NCBI GenBank assembly: GCA_029257775.1
Contig: JARIAQ010000011.1
Span: 1 to 57,227 of the forward strand
DNA from: Blautia sp.
GTDB lineage: Bacteria > Bacillota > Clostridia > Lachnospirales > Lachnospiraceae
Length of the DNA stretch: 57,227 nucleotides
Reading direction: 5' to 3'
The notes beneath the pieces are model-generated. The model ran no database searches. It was not told where the DNA came from and worked only from the letters and a program-made list of their open reading frames with translations. Shown here piece by piece: positions 42,862 through 50,500 of this stretch (the first letter of the stretch is position 1; every line of letters begins with the position of its first letter). Position numbers and translations under genes: made by a program.

Positions 42862-42921
42862 TTTATCACTCCTTCAACTTTCTTCTACTTTTATTATATC
42901 TGATTTAAGTGATAAAAACAA
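42862..42921 (-). promoter_or_regulatory. Promoter of the MarR-type gene with flanking inverted half-sites
   Basis: Minus strand TTGTTT (42921-42916), 17 bp, TATAAT (42898-42893). The half-sites AGTGATAAA (42908-42916) and TTTATCACT (42862-42870) are exact reverse complements; one touches the -35/spacer, the other the ribosome-binding site. Confidence 0.5.
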
Positions 42922-42948
42922 TGAATTTTTATTTTCACCAAAGCAAAA

Positions 42949-42975
42949 GAACACCGACAGTTTCTGCCGATGTCC
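42949..42975 (-). terminator. Terminator of pduL
   Basis: Minus strand GGACATCGGCAG (42975-42964) pairs with CTGTCGGTGTTC (42960-42949) with wobbles, loop AAA, followed by TTTTGCTTT. Confidence 0.65.
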
Positions 42976-42987
42976 TTCTTCAAATAA

Positions 42988-43560
42988 TTATTTAACAATC
43001 ATTTCACCAAAACATTCTTTACCTGGTGCCAAAGCATTTGCTTCATCTGTATCAATATGAGCAGCTGTTGCATAAGATGCACTTACACGAACTACTACAT
43101 CTCCAAATGTTAAGGATCTTCCGTTTGGAGATTCAATAGCTAAATCAATAATCTGTTTATCAGCTACACCTGCTTTTTCAGCATCTTCTGGTGTCATATG
43201 TACATGACGTTTTGCAGCAATTACACCTTCTGTTAATTCAACTTCACCTGCTGGTCCAACAATCTTACATGCTCCTGAATCTTTGATATCTCCAGATTCA
43301 CGAATTGGTGCAACAACACCAATGCTTCTTGCATCTGTTAAAGAAACTTCTACCTGTGTATCCTTTCTTACAGGTCCTAAAACAGACATTTTCAGACTTC
43401 CCTTTGTGCCAATTACTTCAACTTTTTCTTCACATGCAAACTGTCCTGGCTGGCTTAACATTTTTTTCACTGTTAATTCGTGTCCTTTACCAAACAGAAC
43501 CTCTAAATGTTCCTGAGATAAATGTACATGTCTTGCAGATGTTTCTACTAATACTTTCAT
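42988..43560 (-). CDS. pduL: PduL-type phosphate acyltransferase
   Basis: A 190-residue phosphotransacylase of the PduL type (phosphate propanoyltransferase), which exchanges CoA and phosphate on short acyl groups. It has the two barrel repeats with zinc-ligand motifs ARHVHLS and KRHVHMTPEDA. No microcompartment encapsulation peptide or shell genes are present, so it probably serves as a housekeeping acetate/propionate enzyme in place of Pta. The start at 43560 has GGAGG 8 bp upstream; 13 extra residues from 43599 would overlap the promoter. Confidence 0.9.
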   Translation of the reverse strand: MKVLVETSARHVHLSQEHLEVLFGKGHELTVKKMLSQPGQFACEEKVEVIGTKGSLKMSVLGPVRKDTQVEVSLTDARSIGVVAPIRESGDIKDSGACKIVGPAGEVELTEGVIAAKRHVHMTPEDAEKAGVADKQIIDLAIESPNGRSLTFGDVVVRVSASYATAAHIDTDEANALAPGKECFGEMIVK

Positions 43561-43598
43561 TTTGAAATCCTCCACTTTTAAAATATTCATTACTTTCA

Positions 43599-43626
43599 AT
43601 TATAACTTTTTCCCTGTACTTGTCAA
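43599..43626 (-). promoter_or_regulatory. Sigma-A promoter of pduL
   Basis: Minus strand TTGACA (43626-43621), 16 bp, TATAAT (43604-43599). Both hexamers are consensus. Confidence 0.65.
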
Positions 43627-43719
43627 CTTATCTGTCAGGATTATTTCCAGTAATTTTGCACTTTTCATGGTACAAAGAAAGCGTATTCATTTCATAAATG
43701 TGGTCACAAGTTATAGAAA

Positions 43720-44337
43720 TTAATGTTCCTGAGAAAATTTATTTTTTAAATAATCATATTCTTCCATAATACTTCTGGTAATTTCATCTTCTCCGAAATT
43801 ATTATCTGGATGATAAATTCTAAGAAGCGCATAATAACGCTTTTTCAATTCTTCTTGATTTTTAATTCCTTTAAAATAATGAATATGAAATTCTGCAGAA
43901 TCAGTATCCTTCCCTTTATATCCGCCATCAAAAGCCGACCACTGATAATCCGGTCTTTTATAAAAAGCTTTCCAATTATCTGAATTTCCCATATACCATT
44001 TCCAGATCCAACTACAAATTGCTTCAAGAATCACCATAACCATTGCAACACCTGTTGCTGGAACATATGCTAATCCTCCTGCTACAGCCATAGTCAGAAT
44101 AATTGCTGGAATTCCCGGACCTTTTCCATTTATCTGCAATACGACTTCTATCAGAATTCCCATGGACAGCATCACCGCAGATACAATACACACAAACGAA
44201 ACCACTGTCCCACACATTTTTAGAAAAAATTGAATCCCTCTAATCACAACAAAGATTACTGTCAGCGGTATTGCTAACACAACTTTTAATAAGATAAGCA
44301 ATACCTTCCCCATCATTCTCTTATCTTTTTCCTGCAT
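43720..44337 (-). CDS. Membrane protein with C-terminal J domain
   Basis: A 205-residue protein with three or four N-terminal membrane segments (about 8-120) and a C-terminal J-domain-like part (about 150-203): FKGIKNQEELKKRYYALLRIYHPDNNFGEDEI, with the HPD motif that stimulates DnaK, then a helix EEYDYLKNKF. It would recruit Hsp70 to the membrane. The ribosome-binding site is weak (TAGGTAAAAAT). Neighbours give no further clue. Confidence 0.75.
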   Translation of the reverse strand: MQEKDKRMMGKVLLILLKVVLAIPLTVIFVVIRGIQFFLKMCGTVVSFVCIVSAVMLSMGILIEVVLQINGKGPGIPAIILTMAVAGGLAYVPATGVAMVMVILEAICSWIWKWYMGNSDNWKAFYKRPDYQWSAFDGGYKGKDTDSAEFHIHYFKGIKNQEELKKRYYALLRIYHPDNNFGEDEITRSIMEEYDYLKNKFSQEH

Positions 44338-44434
44338 ATTTTTACCTACATTTCATCTACTGCTTATTTCTATATTTCTCTTATTCACTCACAAACAGTT
44401 TAACATACCTAGCGGAAATTTCACAGAAAAATTT

Positions 44435-44959
44435 TTACATATTACCAGCTAAAATAACGCTGGCAATCATACCTGCAATGGTTGCCAGCATGGCTCCTAT
44501 AACCGTATATCTTGTTTTATTCACCTTTGCTGCTATAAAATATACAGAAATCGTATAAAAAATAGTTTCTGTACAGGACATCATAATTGATGCAATAAGA
44601 CCAATGTGTGAATCTGTTCCAAATTCTTTAAAAATATCAAGAACCAACCCGGTTGCAGCACTTGACGAAAACATTCGTATTATGGTAAGCGGAACTAACT
44701 CTGACGGAAAACCAATCTGCCTTGTTAACTTTCCCAGCACCTGTCCCAACATATCCAGACATCCTGATGCCCTTAGAACACCTACTGCTACCATAAGCCC
44801 TATCAATGTAGGTAAAATTTTAACCACTGTTAAAATTCCATCTTTTGCACCTTTCACAAATTCCTCATATACATGGCATTTCATCAAAATACCAAAACCT
44901 ACAATATAAAACAAAATCAAAGGTATGCTGATTTCTGACAAAAAAATCAAAAATTTCAT
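44435..44959 (-). CDS. spmB: Spore maturation protein SpmB
   Basis: A 174-residue nucleoside-recognition-domain (Gate) membrane protein. PTLIGLMVAVGVLRASGCLD and the SMMSCTETIFYTISVYF end (here SIMMSCTETIFYTI) are typical of SpmB. With SpmA it is needed for normal spore core dehydration. The start at 44959 has GGAG 6 bp upstream. spmA, usually the preceding gene, is not in the window; the gene follows corA by 61 bp instead. Confidence 0.88.
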   Translation of the reverse strand: MKFLIFLSEISIPLILFYIVGFGILMKCHVYEEFVKGAKDGILTVVKILPTLIGLMVAVGVLRASGCLDMLGQVLGKLTRQIGFPSELVPLTIIRMFSSSAATGLVLDIFKEFGTDSHIGLIASIMMSCTETIFYTISVYFIAAKVNKTRYTVIGAMLATIAGMIASVILAGNM

Positions 44960-45020
44960 TTTCTGCTCCAAAGTCTTTTGTTCTATATTTACGCTAAATT
45001 TATAAAAAAAGAATTGTCTT

Positions 45021-45881
45021 TTACATTTTCTTTCGTATTCTTAAATATCCTTTCTTTTGAAAATAAAAAATCTCTATAACAATAATCAGGATTGTAATTA
45101 ATATCACTGTAAAATATCCATACTTCCAATTTAATAATGGAATATTAGGGAAGTTCATCCCATACCAGCCAGCCAACAAAGACAGTGGCAGAAATACTGT
45201 CGTTACAATGGTTAAAACTGTCATAATCTCATTTTGTGAAAGATCTATCTGTGACTGATATAATTCCTGTAACTGCAAAAGATTTTCACGTATATTTTCT
45301 GTATAACTATGAAGTCTTGATAATCGACTAATCAGCATTTTCCATCTTTTTTCTTCCTCCATAGAATTTATTTCTCCCTGTATTTCCTCAATGACATCCA
45401 AAAGTTGTACATAAAACCCATGAAGACGTGTCATTGCTCTACGAAATTGCATTAAAACACGAGGAAAATCTCCAGGGGGCTGATCAATCAGCATTTTCTC
45501 CAATTCTGTAATCCTCTCTCCTATCTTTTGTAAATACGAAATCTCATCTTCTATAATTCCATTAAAGGCTGCCAAAAGCACCTGCATCTCCTGCGCTTTT
45601 CCTATAGTCTCCATATCCTTTAACTTGTTTTTTATAGGCTGAATTACACCATCTTCATCAAAAAAGATAACTTGTCCTTTCCATATATAATATACTACTG
45701 TGAGAAATTTTCCTTGAAGATTTTTCTTATCTGGTATTTTTAAAATTCCAAACATACAGTCTGAAAAAAAATCTATTTTACAATATACAGACTCTTCTAA
45801 ATTTTTTAGTAGTTTTTGCCTATGGGGATATTGTACTTTTGAAACAATAAATTCCTGTTTCGTCATAAAACTTACTTGCAC
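45021..45881 (-). CDS. CorA-family divalent cation transporter
   Basis: A 286-residue CorA-like channel: long cytosolic funnel with a stalk helix (QMLVAAFNG... to ELYQSQIDLSQNEIMTVLTIVTTVFLPL), then two membrane helices with the selectivity motif YGMNF between them and a basic C-terminus (KKGYLRIRKKM). It is shorter than E. coli CorA, as for many Firmicute paralogues. The start is GTG at 45881, placed 7 bp after AGGAGA and overlapping the kinase gene by 10 bp, so it appears to be the last gene of the Bce-type unit. Confidence 0.86.
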   Translation of the reverse strand: MQVSFMTKQEFIVSKVQYPHRQKLLKNLEESVYCKIDFFSDCMFGILKIPDKKNLQGKFLTVVYYIWKGQVIFFDEDGVIQPIKNKLKDMETIGKAQEMQVLLAAFNGIIEDEISYLQKIGERITELEKMLIDQPPGDFPRVLMQFRRAMTRLHGFYVQLLDVIEEIQGEINSMEEEKRWKMLISRLSRLHSYTENIRENLLQLQELYQSQIDLSQNEIMTVLTIVTTVFLPLSLLAGWYGMNFPNIPLLNWKYGYFTVILITILIIVIEIFYFQKKGYLRIRKKM

Positions 45882-46933
45882 ACAAGCATCTCCTTTTCTA
45901 TCACAGGGAATTCCAATATCAAAGAAAATCCTACGTCTTTCTTGCTTTCTGCATAACAGGGAACCCCCATATTTTCTGTCAATCTTTTTACAAGATACAG
46001 TCCAATTCCTGTAGATTTTTTATTTTCCTGTCCATTACTTCCTGTGAATCCCTTTTCAAAAATAAAAGGTAAATCTACATCTGAAACTCCTTTTCCATTA
46101 TCCTCAATAGAAAATCTCCTTTTTCCATTCTCTCCACAAGTTCTGAATATAATCCTATTTTCTCCATCTTCTTTGGCATATTGAATACTATTACTAATTG
46201 CCTGAAATAAAATAAATTCCAAATTTTTTCTATCAGTAAACACTTTCTCTATTTCCAAATTCTTTATTATTACAATTTTCTTTTCTTTTAGTAAATATTG
46301 ATATTCCTCCAATACATATTCTATACAATTTTGAACATTTACCCACTCCATAACTTCCCTTTTATGATCGTAAGATAACCGAGAAAAATAAAGAATCTGT
46401 GAAACCTCTTCCTGTAACTGGATATTGATGTGTTGAAGCCTCTGGTAAATTCTAAAACTCATTTCGTCCTCTCTATTTTCTAAAAGTAAAGTAAGTAATG
46501 AAATTGGTAATTTAATTTCATGTGCCCACTTTTCCACATATTCCTGTTGCTGTAAAATGGAAAGGCTCCTATCTTTCTTTTCTTTCTCAATAGTCTCTAT
46601 TTTATCTATGAACTTTTCTATTATCCACTTTTCTTCAAAAAATAATACATCTGTTTTCAATTCTTTACTCAAATAATTCTGGTCACTTAACAATTCTTGA
46701 AAATAAAGAAACTTTCTATTTTTTCTTCTCATCTCTACCATAAAAAGAAACACAAAAATAATTCCTGTAAAAAATAAAAAAACAACCATCAATTTTTCAC
46801 TTTTTTTATTATCCATCAGCCAAAGGCAAAGAAAAGAAAAACAATCAAAAAACAGCATAGCAACAAAGAACTCTGCATTTTCTTTCCACACTTCGCCTGC
46901 TGTCTGCCATTTTTTTCTTCTATTTTGTTCCAT
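45872..46933 (-). CDS. BceS-like intramembrane-sensing histidine kinase
   Basis: A 353-residue kinase with two closely spaced membrane helices (about 25-65) and almost no extracellular loop, as in BceS-type kinases that sense through their ABC transporter. The H box is WAHEIKLPISLLTLLLENR, with the Bce-type IKLP motif; HATPase_c has FQAISNSIQYAKEDGE, IEDNGKGV and STGIGLYLVKRL. The ATG at 46933 overlaps the regulator gene by 14 bp with AAGGGGG upstream. Confidence 0.9.
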   Translation of the reverse strand: MEQNRRKKWQTAGEVWKENAEFFVAMLFFDCFSFLCLWLMDNKKSEKLMVVFLFFTGIIFVFLFMVEMRRKNRKFLYFQELLSDQNYLSKELKTDVLFFEEKWIIEKFIDKIETIEKEKKDRSLSILQQQEYVEKWAHEIKLPISLLTLLLENREDEMSFRIYQRLQHINIQLQEEVSQILYFSRLSYDHKREVMEWVNVQNCIEYVLEEYQYLLKEKKIVIIKNLEIEKVFTDRKNLEFILFQAISNSIQYAKEDGENRIIFRTCGENGKRRFSIEDNGKGVSDVDLPFIFEKGFTGSNGQENKKSTGIGLYLVKRLTENMGVPCYAESKKDVGFSLILEFPVIEKEMLVCK

Positions 46934-47591
46934 TCCAAAGATACCCCCTTCCACGAACTGTCTGCACAATATCTCCTAAGCCCAAAATACTCAGTGTTTT
47001 GCGTAAACGTGTCATATTTACCTGTAAAATATTTTCATCTACATAGTCCTGTGTTCCCCATATTTCCAAAAATATTTTTTCTTTTGAAACAATTTCTCCC
47101 GGATGTTCTAACAATATTTCCAGAATCTTTCCTTCTTTTTCTGGCAATACTTTTGAATAATTTCCTGTGTAAATTGTGTAAGTATACTTATCCAAATAAA
47201 AACCATTTCCCTTTAAAATCCCTTCAAAACTGGAAAATCTCTGTAACGTATTCTCTATACGTGCCAAAAGCCGTCCCTTATGGTACGGCTTTGTTAAGAA
47301 ATCATCAGCTCCCAACTTCAGCCCATGAATCTCATCTTCAATTTGTGTCCGAGAAGTAAGAATAATTATCGGACACAAATTTTTTATTTTTAATTGTTTA
47401 CAGATTTCAAATCCTGATTTGCCTGGCAAATTTATATCTAAAAGCACAAGATCTGGTTTACTTTTCTTAATTTCTTCACACACATACTGAAAATTACCAA
47501 TTTGTACTACCTCATAACCAGCCTTTTCCAGAATATCTGCCAGCTCTTCCCTCATAAAAATATCATCTTCCACTATAGTAATTCTACTCAT
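46920..47591 (-). CDS. BceR-like response regulator (OmpR family)
   Basis: A 223-residue regulator: receiver domain with VEDDIFMREEL, phospho-acceptor Asp in LVLLDINLPGKSG and Lys in DFLTKPYHKGRLLARI, and a winged-helix DNA-binding domain (EGKILEILLEHPGEIVSKEKIFLEIWGTQDYVDENILQVNMTRLR). TVRGRGYLW is the usual C-terminus. Start 47591 is preferred (GTGGGGG upstream). The TTACA-type inverted repeat at 50479-50495 is its likely target. Confidence 0.92.
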   Translation of the reverse strand: MSRITIVEDDIFMREELADILEKAGYEVVQIGNFQYVCEEIKKSKPDLVLLDINLPGKSGFEICKQLKIKNLCPIIILTSRTQIEDEIHGLKLGADDFLTKPYHKGRLLARIENTLQRFSSFEGILKGNGFYLDKYTYTIYTGNYSKVLPEKEGKILEILLEHPGEIVSKEKIFLEIWGTQDYVDENILQVNMTRLRKTLSILGLGDIVQTVRGRGYLWNGTK

Positions 47592-47609
47592 AACCCCCAC
47601 TCACTTTTC

Positions 47610-49652
47610 CTATTCGTCTCTTTTCCGCTCTAATAAAGCATGAATATTCCTATTGTTGTTTCTCACAACTACTTTTATATAAATCCATTCTATCATAATA
47701 ATAAGCAGCACTACAACAAATGACATGACTATCATATTACTCTTCTGCCTGTCATAATAAGAGGACAACAATCCATTTGTCATTGCTATAATTCCAAAAA
47801 CAGAACTAATGGCAACCATTCCGACAGGAAGGAAAAAATACCAGCATATCTGTGTTTTCCCTGATTTTGAAGCTTTTGCAAAATCTGCTCCAAGAGCAAA
47901 TAAAACCTGATAACGTCTTCCTGTTTTCCTTTGATACATAAGAAACTGCGTTCCAATTGCCGTATTCCCAATAATCAAAAATATAACACCAAGATAAATA
48001 AACAAATAACTCTCCGACACAATATAAAACAAATGTCGTCCTATATTTTCCATATAACTTTCATACTCTAATCCTGTTTTTACCAACACCTTATTCAGTT
48101 CTGTAAAAGTTGGAATCATTCCCTTTTTTTCAATTATTTTACTATTCAGCACTGCATTCCAATAGGATTGTGTACTATCTTCATTTTTGTTGCGTAAATC
48201 GTCAAAGACACTATCCTGAACAATCAATGCATCCAGAAGCGTGATTTTATCATCTGTCACCACATCGTACAACAGGACTTTGTCTTTTACAAGGTACTCT
48301 TTCCCGTTAATTTGCAGATGGATTTTTGCTTTTAATGCTTCTTGTAAAGTTTTTACCATTTCCTTGCTTATCGTTTCTGGATCTTCGTATAAAAACACTT
48401 CATTTTCTGCTAACTGCAATGGCTCTTTTCCCGCTGACTCCAAAAGATGATTATAACTGGATAATTTCACTATATATGGAAAATTTCTATATCCCATATT
48501 ATGAATTAAAATATCTCTACCTTCTGATACAGGTAAACTTTCCAGTTCCTTAATCAGCTCCTCATTTGAAAAAGTGTGTTCTCCATCAAAGGCTGACAAA
48601 TAAGAAATCTCCATTTGATAAAAATCTGAAAACTGTTCCATAATTCCTGATTGCTCCAGTTTTTCTTTTACTTCCTGCTCCTCTCCTACAAAAGTAAAAT
48701 CTGTGAAATGCTCTGGCTTCTGTGAAAACGCAGCAGAAGTTCCAAATGCCAGACAACAAAATGAGATTAAAAGCAACAAAGAACAAGATGCCAAAAATCC
48801 ACTTTTCAGAAAAATACTTTCCTGCAACTGTCTAAGCGTAAAAATTCTAAGCCCTTTTGTTTTCTTTTTCAAAGCTATATGAAATAGAAAGTAAAAACCT
48901 TGAAATAAAAAATAAGTCCCTGTTATTCCAAAGAGCAAAAGCAAAGGAATAAATCGTATTTGTTCCCATAATCCTTTTTTCGTCCCCAGATAATATGCAC
49001 TTCCTAAAAAAATAAGCCCACTAAAAAAGAAAACACTGAAAGTTTTTCCTTTTGTTCTATTTTTCTCACTTTCATCTGAATTTTTCATTAATACATAAGG
49101 CTCTTTGTTTATAGTTATTCCACTTAAAATACTAAGAATTACAAGTTTAATCAAAACAATTCCCACTACTGTCCATAAAACAGCAGTCCATGTAATGGTG
49201 AAGTGATGTTCTAAAATCCCCAATCCAATAATTCTTGATACTGTAAGACTAATCAATTCTGTTATAAGAATTGCAATAGGAAATCCTGCTAAAAAAGCAA
49301 CGGCTGTATTTAACATATCTTCTGCAAGAAGCATGAAAAATAGGCGACTTCTCTTCATTCCCATCATAAAATAAAGGCCAAATTCATGACTTCTACGCTC
49401 CATTTGATATCTTGTGGTGAAAAACACCAAAAAAGATAGAATAAAAAGAGAAAATACATAAAATACCGGAATAAGAATAAAAAGTTTCTGAACAGCATCA
49501 CTTTCCATACGTTTTATAAATATCATCACATCTTGATTCTCTATGGACAAAATCACATAGAAAGCCACTACAGAAATAATCAAAGACGCAAAGTAAAGGC
49601 TATTTTCCTTTCTGCAAGATTTGCTGTTTCTCTTAATCAGCTTATAAAACAT
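47610..49652 (-). CDS. BceB-like ABC transporter permease
   Basis: A 680-residue FtsX-superfamily permease with ten helices in the Bce pattern: one N-terminal helix, a FtsX block of helices (about 55-290), a large extracellular domain (about 310-520) between helices 7 and 8, and three C-terminal helices. The N-terminus FYKLIKRNSKSCRKENSLYFASLI is typical. The extracellular domain recognises bacitracin-, nisin- or related lipid II-targeting peptides in known members. It overlaps the ATPase gene by 11 bp with GGAGGAAGCGCC before its ATG. Confidence 0.9.
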   Translation of the reverse strand: MFYKLIKRNSKSCRKENSLYFASLIISVVAFYVILSIENQDVMIFIKRMESDAVQKLFILIPVFYVFSLFILSFLVFFTTRYQMERRSHEFGLYFMMGMKRSRLFFMLLAEDMLNTAVAFLAGFPIAILITELISLTVSRIIGLGILEHHFTITWTAVLWTVVGIVLIKLVILSILSGITINKEPYVLMKNSDESEKNRTKGKTFSVFFFSGLIFLGSAYYLGTKKGLWEQIRFIPLLLLFGITGTYFLFQGFYFLFHIALKKKTKGLRIFTLRQLQESIFLKSGFLASCSLLLLISFCCLAFGTSAAFSQKPEHFTDFTFVGEEQEVKEKLEQSGIMEQFSDFYQMEISYLSAFDGEHTFSNEELIKELESLPVSEGRDILIHNMGYRNFPYIVKLSSYNHLLESAGKEPLQLAENEVFLYEDPETISKEMVKTLQEALKAKIHLQINGKEYLVKDKVLLYDVVTDDKITLLDALIVQDSVFDDLRNKNEDSTQSYWNAVLNSKIIEKKGMIPTFTELNKVLVKTGLEYESYMENIGRHLFYIVSESYLFIYLGVIFLIIGNTAIGTQFLMYQRKTGRRYQVLFALGADFAKASKSGKTQICWYFFLPVGMVAISSVFGIIAMTNGLLSSYYDRQKSNMIVMSFVVVLLIIMIEWIYIKVVVRNNNRNIHALLERKRDE

Positions 49653-50417
49653 TGGCGCTTCCTCCTCCCAGTGCAGCTGTTACTTCCAATATTCTCAAGT
49701 AAAAATCATGCTGACTTTCCTCTGGAATTTGACGCCGAAGTTCATGAAAAATAACTCCGTCCTGAATAAACAAAATTCTGCTACAATAACTTGCCGCATT
49801 GGCATCATGAGTTACCATCATCACCGTTGTTTTAAAATCTTCACATACACCTTTTATCTTTTCTAAAAGTTTTTTTGCACTGCGACTATCCAATGCACCA
49901 GTAGGTTCATCTGCCAACAAGATTTTAGGCTGAGAAATAAGTGCTCTTGCTGCTGCTACCCTCTGTTTTTGTCCTCCTGAAATCTGAGAGGGAAATTTAT
50001 CAAGAATATCTTGCATATCCAGATATTCTGCCAATTCTCTGCATTTTCTTTCTGCCTGCTCCTGATTTTCTCCACGTATGGCAATGGGGAGAAGAATATT
50101 TTCCTCCACTGTAAGATTATCCAAAAGTTCAAAATCTTGAAAAAGATATCCGATTTCCTTGCCTCGAAACTGTGCTAGCTTTTCCCCTTTAAAAGCACTA
50201 ACATCTTCTCCATTCAGTAAAATTTTTCCTTCTGTTGGCTTTACCATAGTCGCAATACAATTCAAAAGTGTAGTCTTACCTGAACCACTGCTTCCCATAA
50301 TGGCTAGAAATTCTCCTTCTAAAACCTGAAAGGAAACTCCACTTAAAGCCTTTGTCTGTCCCTCTTTTCTCCCATAACTTTTCTTTAACCCTTGTATTTC
50401 TAATAATTTTTTTCCAT
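49642..50417 (-). CDS. BceA-like ABC ATPase, 5' end out of frame at an A7 run
   Basis: The bulk of the protein is an intact BceA/LolD-type ATPase: Walker A MGSSGSGKTT, Q loop YLFQDFELLDNLTVEEN, signature QISGGQKQRVAAARAL, Walker [15 protein letters not shown] loop MVTHDANAA. Read from 50298 it lacks about 40 N-terminal residues. These are present upstream in the same frame (LLEIQGLKKSYGRKEG... from 50406) but without any start codon. The expected ATG at 50417 reads ATG GAA AAA AAT TAT TAG. One more A in the A7 run, or a -1 shift on A-AAA-AAT, would yield the full 258-residue protein. Confidence 0.85.
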
Positions 50418-50449
50418 AGACTCTTCATCTCCCTATTTAAGATATTTTT

Positions 50450-50495
50450 ATTATAGAAGATAAAGAAAAGAAAAAACACTTACATCTTTTGTAAG
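50450..50495 (-). promoter_or_regulatory. Bce operon promoter with BceR-like inverted repeat
   Basis: The inverted repeat CTTACA (50495-50490 on the minus strand), 5 bp, TGTAAG (50484-50479) lies directly upstream of a poor -35 (TGTTTT, 50478-50473), 17 bp and TATAAT (50455-50450). This is the arrangement of an activator-dependent OmpR-family promoter. Confidence 0.55.
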
Positions 50496-50500
50496 AATTC

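Noticed and set aside
42988-43560. Bacterial microcompartment locus because of pduL
   Set aside because: No shell proteins, aldehyde dehydrogenase or encapsulation peptide are present; PduL is likely a stand-alone enzyme.
50276-50479. 67-residue frame overlapping the 5' end of the BceA-type gene
   Set aside because: Its product is not protein-like and it is the shifted frame of the ATPase N-terminus; it is better explained by the A7 frame problem.
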